Part shown: positions 1 through 11,404 of the stretch, piece by piece
Layout of the letters: each line of letters starts with the position of its first letter
Position numbering within the stretch: position 1 is the stretch's first letter
Source of the DNA: Carex sylvatica
Taxonomy: Eukaryota > Streptophyta > Magnoliopsida > Poales > Cyperaceae
NCBI GenBank assembly: GCA_964058845.1
Contig: CAXKVR010000301.1
Coordinates: forward strand, 1 to 56,370
Length of the DNA: 56,370 bases
Direction of reading: 5' to 3'
The notes under the pieces: generated by a model
What the model was told of the DNA's origin: nothing
The model's input: the letters and a program-made list of their open reading frames with translations, nothing else
Databases searched by the model: none
Position numbers and translations under genes: made by a program

Positions 1-2491
1 TGGGACAAGTTCCTTAATAAACGGCTGCAATTTTCTCTGGGTGCGGATGGAAGTGCGGATGGGCAACCGCATTGCAGGTGAGTTCTGTACTCTTCTGAAA
101 ATTTCGCTAAGTACTGAATGCGGATGGGAGCATCCGCACTAGCCTCAGTGCGTCCGCACTAGGCTCGGACATTTTTCTGCGCCGTGAGTGCGGCTGGACG
201 GATCCGCAGTGCGGATGATTGATCCGCACTGGGGTGTGTGTTTGTTATTTGCGCAGTAAATGCGGCTGGATGGATCCGCAGTGCGGATGAGTGATCCGCA
301 CTGGTGTGTATTTTTGCTATTTTTGAGGGTTATTTTGCAAATTTCCAAATATTAATTAAAACCTTTCTTCTTTTTAATAAATAAAATATTTACACAAGGG
401 CCTATTTGTAATAAACATTTTCAAGTTGTTAATAACTAAAAGTTGGAGGGGTATATGTGCAAACTTTCCATTTATTAATCCATTACCTTTCTTCTTCATT
501 CATTCCACCGAAATAATTTCATAAGGGGTAGGGTTGGCCGAACCAAGAGGGAAAAAGGGAAAGAGAGAGAGAAAGAGAAATCGAGCGCGGAATCTGATCG
601 AACTGACCGAAAAATTGAGATTCGAGCTGAATTGACGATTCTTGATCGATTAGAAAGCTTCAATTTGGTATATATTTCTCCCTGGTAATTTCTTGAAAAA
701 CCCTAATTTATTCGATTTGTCATGATTTCGGTTGAAATTTGTAAATAGGGTTTCATAATCGAGTTCTAGCTCGATTAGTTGTTAATTTGTGATAATTGAT
801 ACGATTTATCTTCCTTTTCTCTTGGAAACCCTAATTTCATTTGATTTGTTATATTTTGGTGAAATTCGAAGTCGAATTTGATTTGAAATGTTATAACTCG
901 ATAATCGGATTGATTTGCTTGTGGAATTTGGAATTGAACTAGGGTTTTGGGGTTGGGTCGTAATGGAAATGAATTGTGGTATTTTGTGTGTGAAATTCGG
1001 GAAATTGTTGGAATTAATCGAGTTATAACTTCGTTAAAACATTCGATTCTTGTTATTTGGTTAAACCTACCAATTGAATTGGAATTCGAATTAGGGTTTG
1101 GTAATAGTATTAATTATCGGATATTAATCGAACGCGTTAATCGAATTTAACGTGTAAAATAGGTGGTAATCATACGAGGCAAATGATTTCTGGGTCGTTC
1201 GAGACGCCTGAGCCTTAGTCGAGCGTGCTATTACTCAGGTGCGGGGTTTCTGGACTTGTCTGATATTTTATATTCAGAAATTAAACTGTGTTTTGATTTA
1301 AACTATGTTTTGATTCATGTGCATTGCATTGCCCAAATAAAGTGAAACTCGAATTGTTTTATCTGATTGATTTGCATGCTGGTATGGTTATTATTTGTGT
1401 TGATCTGAATGATCTGATTTTGGAATTAAAGTCACCGTGCTTTATATCACCATCGGTTGGTGGATATGGTATTATGGTCATCCACCGTGATGATGACACC
1501 CAGGGGGTGAATCCGGATTTGTCAAAGTCTAATGCATGGACGTTTGACGCTCAGTGTTCTAAAGCTTTAGATCGTCTGGCCCTCGGCAGTTCCCAGTACC
1601 GGTTGGGACGAGGGGTAAGTGACTTTGTATTATGATTTTGGTTATGGGTGACTGTGTATCGGAGGCATTACCCAGGGGGTAACGCGTTTGGATGGTCATT
1701 TGGATTTATATGGATTTTCCGGATATGAATTGGAACCAGACTTTTAATTAAACAGTTAAGCCTGTAACTACAGATAAGTGTCATGAGAAAATGTTTTACC
1801 TGGCGCAGCCGTCTGTAGGCGTCTGTAACCCTACAGATGAGTGGGAACGAATTGGGGTCCGGTTTGGTGGAACATCTGTAGTTACTACCAGATATTCTGA
1901 AATCGAGTTAAACCAAATATTGTGTGCTTGAATTTCATCTTGGCAATTCCTGAATTGTGATTTCATTTGGATAAATGTTGTCAGGTTTGTGCATTTATGT
2001 TTATATATGATTATAAACTGATCTGAGCTTTATTTGTGTTTATTTTTGAATATAATCTGTGATTGCAAGTTCAGGAACGATTTGTGGCAATTTATCGCAC
2101 TGAGAATTCAATTCTCATCCCCTCTTTTGGGTTAATTTTTCAGGTACTGGTTCGGCGGATCCGAGAGAGACACGAGGTCGGTAGGCCTGGTTTCACCGCT
2201 GCTTAGCCTGTCTGGTATTGTGATTAGAGACATGTATATATTTAGGTTTTGATGGTATATATATATGTATTCTCTATATCATTTTGTGATGCGTATCCAT
2301 CGAGATACGGGTTTTGTATGATATTACCTGACCAGTTGGGATTTGTGAACTGTTTTTCTTAGTTATTCGTTTGTTTTGTTTGGTTGTGTTTTACTTTCTA
2401 TTATATCGTAATTGCCTTGTAGGCATACGGGCAACCGTATGTCTACGGCAGGAGGCACCCGTCACGCCTCGTGGGGCCGCGGGGTGTGACA
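1..2491 (+). mobile_element. Probable terminal region (3' LTR) of an LTR retrotransposon, left end outside window
   Basis: No long ORF is present. The stretch ends in GGGGTGTGACA at 2481-2491, and the complement of this (TGTCACACCCC) is the usual start of many plant Gypsy LTRs. The interior has a CT/GA-rich leader-like tract (about 545-590) followed by CCCTAATTT-rich sequence, which is common in long plant LTRs. Sequence just right of 2491 is homologous to sequence near 11117, so 2491 is a real junction. The 5' partner and target duplication lie outside the window, so solo LTR versus full element cannot be decided. The superfamily (Gypsy, perhaps Tekay-like) is inference. Confidence 0.5.
120..335. 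repeat. GC-rich short tandem/inverted repeat with GCGGAT and ATCCGC words
   Basis: Two direct copies of a unit of about 75 bp (around 187-255 and 262-330) share GCGGCTGGA(C/T)GGATCCGCAG. Each unit also holds the inverted pair GCGGAT/ATCCGC, so the tract can fold. Open frames here are products of the repeat and are not genes. Confidence 0.6.
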
Positions 2492-2596
2492 AAAACATAC
2501 TGATTATTTATGTTATTTAAGCTGAACTCAACCAAAGCATAGTTAAATGTAGTATATTTTGACAATATCTTTCATTTCCTCCATTCACTAAGCATA
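2492..2596. repeat. Copy A of a duplicated flank (copy B at 11117-11252)
   Basis: This stretch matches 11117-11252 nearly base for base (shared ACTGATTATTTATGT, AACCAAAGCATA, GTAGTATATTTTGACAAT, ATTTCCTCCATTCACT). Copy A lacks about 31 bases present in copy B after GACAATA. It lies between the retrotransposon end and the first GGTTGCAA repeat, so the two copies bracket the 2.6-10.1 kb element and the following kilobase. Confidence 0.75.
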
Positions 2597-2599
2597 GTT

Positions 2600-3240
2600 A
2601 AATGTTGTAATAGCTATTATTTGGTTGCAATAGATCAATTTCGCAACCAAAATAATTAGTTACGGGTCGTTGCAATAGATTTGGTAGCAATAGATTTACA
2701 ACCAACTCTTTGGTTGCAATAAAAATTTGTTTATTGCAACCATAATTTGGTTGCTATACCGAGGTGGCAACAAGGTTTGCAACCAAATAAACGGTTGCTA
2801 TTGCACATTTATCGCAACAAAAAATGGTAGCAATAAAATAGTATTCGCAACCAATAAATGGTAGCAATAAAATAATATATTGCAACGAAATTCGTGGTTG
2901 CAATTGTGTAATTATTGCAACCAAACTTTGGTCGCATGAAATTCGTAGCAATAATCTATTACTACCAAATAAATTGTTGCTATTGCGCATTTATTACAAC
3001 CGTAAAATGGTAGCAATATTATAATGTATTGCAACAAAATATTTAGTTGCAATATGTAAAGTAAATGCAACCAAATTTTAGTTGCAATTAATAAATCTAA
3101 TGCAACAATAAATATTTTAATGCAACAAAATTATTATGCATACGTAATTCTAATGCAACGACATTTTGGTTGCAATTAATAAAATCTAATGCAACAAAAT
3201 TAATAAACAGACGTAATTCTAATATTGGTTGTAATTAGTT
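2600..3240. repeat. Left GGTTGCAA subterminal repeat block
   Basis: Dense, irregularly spaced copies of (G/T)GTTGCAAT and its complement ATTGCAACC, with variants such as GGTAGCAATA, alternate in orientation through the block. Neighbouring copies can pair into hairpins. Related words recur at 9895-10107. Confidence 0.75.
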
Positions 3241-4530
3241 ATTATATTCATTCTAATTTGATACTCTGGAATTTATAATATAATGTATAGCTATAATATA
3301 AATAGAGACAGTAATTAAGAAAAAAGACTTTCATAAAACATTAATATATATATTATTTAAATTTACATTGATAATAATAAAAGAGAAAAAAAAAATAGAC
3401 TAAGACATTATATATGTAGTTCAAATAGAATAGCTTATTCCTCAGTAAAGCTCTCTCTTTTTGGCCGACAATTGTAGAAATTTTTTGTCTTGTCTTGTCA
3501 AGATATAGTAAGAACTTGTTTAATTCTACGCCTCTTCTGTTGGGCTGCACAATATTAAAGTAAATTACAAGTTCAATAGAATTTGTAGGGTAATAATCAA
3601 AAGATTGCTGCCACAATATATTTTGAAAAATATTAAGATAAATAATCCCAAACAAAATAAAATTTGCAAATTATAGTAAATCTGCACAAATTTAGATATG
3701 TTAACTATGACCATATGTGCTATTCTTTCGACTCAATTATCCAACAAGAATATTGTGTAATTATCAAATTATAATTTATAACATTGCACATGCAATCGAT
3801 GTACTATTGTTTCTTTTACTGCAGAGAGATACATATGTGAGCAAGATAAATATTTTATAGATAATTGAAATATATAACAGAAATTGAAAATAACTGACAG
3901 CTTATTCATTGAATCACTTCCAATTAATTCTGCAGAGCTAGGTTGATAATTAATATATTTCCACTAAGCAATCCTGCATATGCTTACAAAAAGTAATTAA
4001 TCATTATGGACAATGATTAAACTAACCTTTTACTTTGCTATCAGTTGGCACTAGTACAGAATGTCTAATGAAGCCGATACGCTATGTCCAGCACTCCATG
4101 TTATTTTTTAGTGAGCAAAATTATGCAAAATTGAGTTGCAATGTGGCTTGAGTACACTACTGAGTACTGACAACTGAGATTAATCTCCTGATGATAATTA
4201 ACAAAGCTTAGTACATATTTTGGGAACCAAATGCCTCACTGCTCTGGTACTGACTACTGAATAAACAATAACTGGTACAAGGGAACAAACAAAATGATTG
4301 CCATACAAAAACAAACAAAAATTACCTTAATATTCATTCGTTGACTCAAATAGTTTAGAAAACCAAGATAAGAGTATTTCTTTATTGTTTACAAGTAATA
4401 ACAATACATTAAAGATTAAAATGAAGAAATAAATAAATATATAAAATAGGCTTCAGTCCATGGTTCAGACCCAACCCAAATTACCTGAAAGTCCTCAAGG
4501 AAACAAGTTCAAATAAACTAACAAAATTAC
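3241..4530. other. AT-rich interior of the 2.6-10.1 kb element
   Basis: No convincing complete gene. An open frame on the minus strand at about 3420-3553 follows a plausible acceptor (TTGTGCAG) and could be a further exon of the fragment at 4534-4936, but I do not recognise the protein. The rest is AT-rich without clear structure. Confidence 0.3.
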
Positions 4531-4533
4531 TAC

Positions 4534-4936
4534 CTTGTCAAGAACAGAACAATCATTTAAATGCCCATTTACATACAGATCATTGTCCACTACATCGAGC
4601 ACAACCCAAAGGACAATGCGATTGAGTGCCTGAAATAAAGACATAACAAATATCATTTCAAGCATTCCTTCTTTATATGAGTCTGTACTCCTCTGTTATA
4701 TGAGATAAAGTGATAAAAAATAAAGAACAACATACAGCACCTTCATCATTTGTTGAAATTCCAAAATACGGCAATTGAAGGCGATTGAAGGTAATTTGAT
4801 GAGGGTGGTCACATCATTATACTCAATAATCTCTTGTTCGTGTGGAATTGAGCGTCACAGCGACAGAAGGGTTGAGGCCATGGGAAAGGAAAAGAGATTT
4901 CGTTGATAGGTTAGCGATATCAACGTCTTGAAGCAT
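4534..4936 (-). pseudogene. Unrecognised captured gene fragment, two exons, three in-frame stops
   Basis: On the minus strand an ATG at 4936 opens a frame beginning MLQDVDIANLSTKSLFLSHG. It runs into three closely spaced stops (TGA, TAA, TGA) and then continues in the same frame (DHPHQITFNRLQLPYFGIS) to a donor after 4736. A second exon at 4534-4629, bounded by TTTCAG and GTAGTA, continues in phase (ALNRIVLWVVLDVVDN). The region upstream of the ATG (about 4937-5050) is CT-rich like a plant 5' UTR. The preserved frame and splice signals argue for a once-real coding sequence. I do not recognise the family. It sits inside a transposon-like block, so capture is the likely origin. Confidence 0.45.
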
Positions 4937-5108
4937 GCGGAGAGATTAGAAAGCGCGATTGGTAAACGAAAAGAGAGAGAGTGCCGCCGAGAGTGAAGAG
5001 GAACATGGGAAAAGACTAACCGTCTATTGAGAGAGAGAGAGAGAGGCGCGTTCTGGGGGTAAGCAATTCGTGAAGCGATATATAGTACGGTCGATTAATT
5101 TTAAGCAA

Positions 5109-5309
5109 CCAGAGGAAATAAAATCTGCTGTTATTCGAAAAGAATAACAGGCCCCGTTATTCCAATCCCAACCGTTCAATTTTTTTCTTGTGCGAATCTG
5201 AAGTAAAAATGTTTCCATACACAAATCTCAATAAAGATCAACGGTTGAAATAGGAATAACAAGAATCTGTTATTCCAAAGAGAATAACAGCAGATTTATT
5301 CCAATCTGG
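5109..5309. mobile_element. Foldback MITE-like inverted repeat
   Basis: The arms share AAATCTGCTGTTATTC and CAACCGTT in inverted orientation, and the outer ends are CCAGA...TCTGG. The whole element is about 200 bp with no coding capacity. No clear target duplication was found, so the superfamily is open. Confidence 0.6.
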
Positions 5310-5539
5310 AGACATCCCGCCGCCGTTCTATTATACGGATGATATAACCAACCATTTGTACATATATCATGTCGATATAACCAACCATACACGTCGATAT
5401 AACCAACTTAGAGAGATGGATGTAAATTAATTATGGAGTATATTAAATATTTTATTACACACGCTCTAAACATGCAGCCAATTGAATTTGATGTAAATTT
5501 GAACATTGTTTCGGCACCTATATATATCAAGCATATGTA

Positions 5540-6040
5540 TATGTATATGTAGATGTATGTATATATCTATATAAATTATACTAAATTATATTTGTTCCAA
5601 CTAAATTATACTAAATTATGCTAATTTATACTAAATTATGCAAAGTATACTAAAATAAACTAAATTATGCTACATTATTCTAAATTATATTAATTATACT
5701 AAAATATACTAAATTATGCTAATTATAATAAATTATGCTACATTATAAAATTATGCTAATTATATTAAAATATACTAACATAAACTAAAATATGATATTA
5801 TACTAAATTATACTAATATATACTTAAATTATACTAATTATACTATATTATACTAAAATAAACTAAATTATGATAATTATACTAAATAATGCTACATTAT
5901 ACTAAATTAAACTAATTAAACTAAAATAAACTAAATTAAACAAAATTAAACAAAGTTATGCTACATTATACTAAAATTATACTAAATTATACTAATTATA
6001 CTAATATAAACTAAATTATACTTAAATAAACTAGATTATA
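5540..6040. repeat. AT-rich degenerate tandem array (ACTAAATTAT / GCTAATTATA words)
   Basis: About 500 bp built from variants of ACTAAATTATACTAA and ATGCTAATTATACTA, with a 10-16 bp periodicity that drifts. It is noncoding and low-complexity. Confidence 0.8.
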
Positions 6041-6201
6041 TGCACCTTCAAATTTGGACCGTTCATTTTCAAGAGAGCGATCGACGGTTGATCTGAAATA
6101 AAATGATTTCAAATTTGTTTTGAAATGATCAAGGAGAACATTGAACATAACCAATATAAAAATTATGAAGTTTGATTGTGTCTGAGTTTCGATCCAATGT
6201 C

Positions 6202-6585
6202 AAGTGTGTATGGCCCTTCGATCTTTCAATATTCTGTCGGCTTGATGGATAGGTAAATAAAAATAAAATTTCATCAAACTTCGCTGCAGGAAAATAAATT
6301 CAGTGCTCTTTAATTTCAACGGTTCCGATCAACCAACAGACGACGTGTTTACGTGCGCCTTCATTAACTCACAAAGAAAGAGTTTATGAAGCATAAAGCA
6401 TAAACTCTTGCTTTGTTAATTAATGAAGGCGCACGTAAACACTTTATCTGTTGGTCGATCGGAACCGTTGAAATTAAAGAACACTGAATTTATTTTCCTG
6501 CAGCGAAGTTTGATGAAATTTTATTTTTATTTACCTATCCATCAAGCCGACAGAATATTGAAAGATCGAAGGGCTATATACACTT
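6202..6585. mobile_element. Near-perfect foldback MITE, about 384 bp
   Basis: A long palindrome centred near 6393. The left arm GCCCTTCGATCTTTCAATA recurs inverted at the right end, and AATTTCATCAAACTTCGCTG, GACCGAT-type and GGCGCACGTAAACA words pair through the stem. The only loop is about 10 bp around AAGCATAAAGCAT. A related half copy lies inside the CACTA element at about 25580-25755. No target duplication could be assigned. Confidence 0.75.
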
Positions 6586-8157
6586 CAAATCTGAACCGTT
6601 TGATAGATGATATGCTGCTCTGATTACTAATGGACACCTCCAATTTAACAATACTGTGTCACCGTCTCCTTTTTTTCTTTTTTTTTCTCTGAACTCAGAT
6701 AGGTCCGGATGGTCCTATGGTTCAATGACTCACTGACCATTTGATTGACATTAAGATGTGTGTAACCTACTTCAATATTTGTTGCTTGACTGCTCAATTT
6801 TCGTGCGCACATATCTTTGAAGATCGGACGGTGATGAATCTTATTGGACTCAATTTTCGTGAGAACCTAATTTATTTTCCTGAAACAAACGGGACGGTGA
6901 TGAGCTCTCCCTGCCGCTATTTCAGCGATGAGTTCTCCCCTCACCCTTCTTTTTCCCTCCGTGTCCCTCTCTCAAGCCGCACGGTGATGAGCTCTCCCTG
7001 CCGCTCATCCGGCCTACGACCGCGCCGCCCGCCTCAATCTGGCTATGTCACCTCCCGCCTCTGCACAATCGCCCTCTATCCTCTCTAACTTCCTTCTGAT
7101 TTTGAGATCGGTAGTCCCTCAACCTTAAACCGTTATTTACTTAAAAGATATTCGAAATTAGAAATTAGAAGTAGAAGTAATAATGGTTTTTTCTCCCCTC
7201 TTATAAGATCAAACTGAGCTAGCTAGATTTAATAGACCTAAATCTTGATTCGTGTTTACAAACTCTTCCGCAGCTTTGGGTCTGTTGGTATGAAGAAGTC
7301 AGAGAGTCGTGTCTTTGTTTGATTTGTCCCTTTGTTTGGATGGTTGAAAACTTGAAATTTATCAGAAATAAACAAATGATGTCGGTGCTTTAAAAATGAT
7401 CTGGTCGTTTCCATGTCTGGCACCAGTTGGATATGCAGTTGTGGATTTATATACATTGGATCTCTCCTTGTTCTTTATTAGTTGTTACAGTGTCTAATTG
7501 ACATTTTTTGCTAGAACAACTTGATCTGGCAAAGGCCCAAATCGAGAAGCAAACTGATATGCACTGAACTTTCTGTAGCTTTTACTTCACTGGTATGGGC
7601 AACTCCTCTTATAGTTGCTTGATACCAAATAATGAGCATTTGCATAATCATTTGGGCATAGTTTTGCCAATTTGCAATCCAAATAAAAATAAAATAGTCA
7701 TTTTTTTCATAATCATCCAATTAAGAATTTATCTCAAGAGAGGACGTGACGAGGTTGTCCCTGTAGAGGGACGAGATGGTGCAGAGGCTTGACATAAGAG
7801 TTGAGTTAAGTCTAGTTTCTCTCATCATAATGGTTAAGTCCAATTTAATCAAATTGAGCCTTAATTTGTTAGTAATAGGCAGGCATCTACTACCACTTTA
7901 AATTAAATAAATAAAAAGTTTTATGTTGGTAGTTAGAATCAAAGAAATGAAATTATTTCACTCATGCGCAATATAGGAACTGAATGTCATAACTTAATCA
8001 GATTGACATTTAGGTTTCTACAGCATAATCTTTTTTTTTTTTGATATACTGAGGTTGTATAGGGGCAGAAAAGGATACACTTAAGTACATATTTCTACAG
8101 TATACCTTTTTATTGTACCAGTATTATTCAATTCTGTATGATACCTGTGTGTACATA
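6586..8157. other. Noncoding interior with GC-rich island at 6890-7085
   Basis: Mostly AT-rich. At 6890-7085 a GC-rich stretch repeats GACGGTGATGAGCTCTCCCT or close variants (about 6892, 6980). It is open in one frame, but composition and repetition suggest UTR or repeat rather than protein. No recognisable gene. Confidence 0.35.
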
Positions 8158-8331
8158 TTTTCTGAAATCTTGGCTGATGTTCCATGGAAAACCCTTGATC
8201 CAACCATACCCATAAATGTACCAGGAATTCGCATTCCGAATAGGCATTGTAAAAAAGATGGCCCAGTTTTAGGTAAACTGAAAATTTTAGATATCTCAGA
8301 GGATACGGACTCCTGTACCAGTGGGGTATGA
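8158..8331 (+). pseudogene. Exon-like coding fragment, family not recognised
   Basis: The frame reads SEILADVPWKTLDPTIPINV followed by PGIRIPNRHCKKDGPVLGKL, with balanced, protein-like composition that stands out from the surrounding AT-rich DNA. The frame is open to 8331 but has no clear start or partner exon. It lies 160 bp upstream of the OSGEP-like piece. It may come from the same donor locus or a different one; I cannot name the family. Confidence 0.4.
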
Positions 8332-8490
8332 TGCATCAGTACTGTTACTGAGAGTTCAACTGTTTTTTTAGTATTTGTTATGTATAGGGACCTCTCATAA
8401 TTTTACTTTTTTTTCTTTCTTTCTTTTTTTTTCAGAAAATAAGTTGTGGTACACACCCGTCAATGAACAATAAAAAGTCTTGCATTAAAG

Positions 8491-8587
8491 GTAATTCAAC
8501 AAGCATTGGATAATGCAAACTTCACAGAGGATAATTTATCAGCGGTTGCAGTAACTATTGGCCCAGGCCTTGGTCTTTGTCTAAAAG
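8491..8587 (+). pseudogene. Captured exon of an OSGEP/Qri7 (Kae1/TsaD-family) tRNA threonylcarbamoyltransferase gene
   Basis: The translation contains VIQQALDNANFTEDNLSAVA continuing into VTIGPGLGLCLK. This matches what I know of the N-terminal part of plant Kae1/TsaD proteins (the SAVAVTIGPGLSLCL stretch of Arabidopsis GCP1/OSGEP homologues), which make the t6A modification of tRNA. The right edge is a canonical donor (AAAAG|GTATAT). The left edge is next to AAAG rather than a clean acceptor. Only one exon is identifiable and the metal-binding HxxxH region is absent, so it cannot encode an enzyme. It lies inside the element with GGTTGCAA ends. Confidence 0.75.
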
Positions 8588-9894
8588 GTATATGTTATTT
8601 TTTCATGATTTTCCATTTGGTCTTTGTCTAAGCTGTTCCTTACCATTTCCTGTTACCACTTCTGACGAGGTGAAAGACATGGTCACTGAAGAGATTCGCA
8701 TACCAAAAGATTACCAACAATTGGATCTTTTTTTATTTTCAAATTTGGTTTTGGGCTTTTGTTAAACCTCAAGTGACACCAGTATCCGTATTGATACCGG
8801 CATGGCATCGTTCTTGTATGCTTTTCTTTTCTTCTTGTTTCTTTTTTCGAGTTGAAGATAATGGCTTTCAAAACTTGTGTATAGGTTTCGTGTGCTAGAC
8901 TTGAGGCAGCAGCAGATGCAGTCAAGCAAATAACCCCTTAAATGATGAAATTGAGAGTCCAGTTTATTTCAATTCGATTGATCTAGGGTATAGTGTTTCT
9001 CATGTCTTCATGACTGGCTCTGGATGCTCAATGCTGTACCATGAGAGAATTTCCTTTTATATTTTTCATTTTGCAATCAATAAGTCAAAAGTTAATTACA
9101 ATATTTTTTTATAACATTGAATATTTCTCAAATTTGCAATTGGTCAGGATAGCATTGCTTTAGAATATGAACTTTTGTATCTTGGCATTCAATTTTGCAA
9201 TTAATTGAGTGTTTTTTTGTAATTTTGAGAAATATTGGAGTTTTTTACTAGAAGTACTGTAATTTTGCTTGTTGCAAAGCATCATGAGAAATATTGGCTT
9301 ATTTTAAGTAGGATGTGAACAAATTATGCTTGGTTCTAGATAATTGAGAAATATATTAAGTAGGATGTGAACAAATCAAGAGAAATATTGGGTTTTTTTA
9401 AGTAGGATGTGAAATATATTATTTTTACAAAATTGATTATGCTTGGTGTTAAGTATTTTAGGGTAATATGGTAATGATTTGCGGTTTTTGGTCTTGAAAT
9501 TTTGATTCTTTCATATTTTGATTAAACTCAGCCAATTCTAAGAAAAAACATTGATTTTTTAATAAGTACGTATTATGTGTGTCTAAATCTCATGAAACTA
9601 TATAGAAGTTCGTTCTGCCTTTTTATTCATAGCATTAAAATTTGTATTTCGTTACAAGTGGGCACTGGAAGGATTTGGGGAAACCGTAGATTTAGATTTA
9701 AGTTTTTCGAGGGAGATAGCAGAGGAGAAGAAGGGGAGAAGGGAGGTGAGCAGTATAGGAAGAGTCGGGAAGGAGAAGGGGGCGGAAGAGAAATGGAGTT
9801 GTGAGGTAGAGGAGATTATGTTTCTTTTGCATCTTTACCCTTGTTAAATTACAATTTTACAACGCCATCCCATGACACGTCATCGGGAGAAACA
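8588..9894. other. Noncoding right interior of the 2.6-10.1 kb element
   Basis: A short open piece near 8885-8940 (CARLEAAADAVKQITP) may be another exon remnant. About 9180-9480 has repeated AAGTAGGATGTGAACAAAT and GAGAAATATTG words, a short local duplication. A purine-rich stretch at 9660-9800 is open but low complexity. No gene is supported. Confidence 0.35.
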
Positions 9895-10107
9895 TTGCGA
9901 CGAAAAATATGGTTGCAGTAATTGTTATATTCGTAGCAATAGCTATTTTCGGGCAACAATTACAATTGGTTGCAACAACAATTATTTTGTTACAATAAAT
10001 ATATTCTATTACAACTAATTAATTTAGTAGTAATATTAGTAATTTATTACAACAAATTGATTTATTGGTTGTAATGTGGTGTTGCAATAAATGGAATTTG
10101 GTGTAGT
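9895..10107. repeat. Right subterminal repeat and CACTA-like terminus
   Basis: TTGCAACC-type words in both orientations lead to the terminal GGAATTTGGTGTAGT ending near 10107, after which the pattern stops abruptly. This is the best-defined end of the element. Confidence 0.65.
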
Positions 10108-11116
10108 CAGTTGGAGAAAATCCCTTGCTCTAGCACTACTAATCACTAAAATTAGTGAAAAATATAGTTACAAGTATGAAATCATTAACCAGCTGTGTGA
10201 TTTCTTTTATCCAAACCTGAATGTTTTAAGTTTGGTACTCCCAATTTTTGAAGGCAGTTGAGAAGGTTTGGTACCGATCGGTACCATACCTCTTAATGGT
10301 ACTAACATTGAAGGCATTTGAGATGGTTTGTCCCTTATTTTCATAATTTGTTTTTATGTGACGTTCTCATTTCTTAAACTATTATAATTTCATATTGGTT
10401 ATTTATAACTAATAATATTCAGTCGATGCATGCATAAATTGAAAATATAAACAAAGGTGTTTGTGGACTCCACAAGAGATGAAAGCCTCATATTTGGGTA
10501 GCTGGATTTGAAGAATGAGGTGGCCAACCACGAGAGTGCCACCTGGTTTTTGCGTGATCGATATGGCCGTTGAACAAGATGCAACAGATAACATGGTATA
10601 TTCATTTTTTTTATTTCTAGGTATTTGTATCTGATTTATGATACAAAATATCTACTCACTCAACCAGGGTCTCAATTCTGGTCAAATGATTCGAAAAAGC
10701 ATGATTAATTAAACCTAATTCTGGTCAATTCAACTCCAAATTTTGCTCATTAGTGTTACCAATTCATTCGAAATTTTGATTGAATTGTTGTAGTAAATTT
10801 ATTTGCTCGTTTTGTTTATTCATTCCTCGACAGAGAATGTTTCACTTGTACCTACGTTTCTTTCGTTTCTCCGTTGGCATATTATCAGTTTTACACTTGT
10901 ACAGGTGCTTGAGCATTCTGGTACAATGGAGCTTACGGGGCTTACTGGATCGCAATATGGAAATGCACCGCCACCAGCTATGACTGCAGTGGGCCAACTG
11001 GTACCTCTCTGGCTTCATGCACCGCTGTTTTGATACTATATATAGACTATAATCCATGTGTTGCATGAAGCCAAAACTGCTCTGTTAAAATCTTTACCCA
11101 ACAAAGTAAAAGAACA
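10108..11116. other. Intergenic, nothing recognised
   Basis: A moderately balanced sequence with short overlapping frames in all directions around 10400-11060 but no family similarity that I can recognise. It could hold further degraded exons. Confidence 0.3.
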
Positions 11117-11252
11117 AAAACAAACTGATTATTTATGTGATTTAAGCTGAACTGAACCAAAGCATACTCAAGTGTAGTATATTTTGACAATAACATAAAC
11201 TATATTTTCCTGTAATTTTAATATCTTTCATTTCCTCCATTCACTTAGCATA
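11117..11252. repeat. Copy B of the duplicated flank (copy A at 2492-2596)
   Basis: See copy A. This longer copy leads directly into the CNL-1 upstream region, so it is probably the original location. Confidence 0.7.
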
Positions 11253-11404
11253 CCATTTAAATTCTACGTAAGGCTTCTTCTTTTTTCTTTTCTTTTCATT
11301 CTTTTATGATCTCTTTTTTTTTTTTTTATTATTATTACATACTGCACTTGATGAAAAATTAATCTTTATTATTTTCTTCAACTAATTTTAAGTTAAACAT
11401 TTCA

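Larger units (their letters stand above)
2600..10107. mobile_element. CACTA-like element with GGTTGCAA subterminal repeats and captured gene fragments; left terminus not intact
   Basis: Both ends are packed with GGTTGCAA/TTGCAACC words in both orientations (about 2600-3240 and 9895-10107). The right end reads GGAATTTGGTGTAGT, whose complement ACTACACCAAATTCC resembles a CACTA terminus lacking its outermost base. No matching terminus is seen near 2600, so the left end is degraded or misplaced. No transposase reading frame was found. The interior holds exon-like pieces on both strands (4534-4936 minus; 8158-8331 and 8491-8587 plus). A nonautonomous gene-capturing element is the best reading; a composite of several insertions is the alternative. 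Confidence 0.5.

Noticed and set aside
145..348. Minus-strand ORF of 67 residues
   Set aside because: It is the translation of a short GC-rich repeat (repeated IRTADPSSR) and has no gene context.
1324..1635. 103-residue ORF as a gene
   Set aside because: It lies in the retrotransposon terminal region and resembles no retroelement or host protein that I know.
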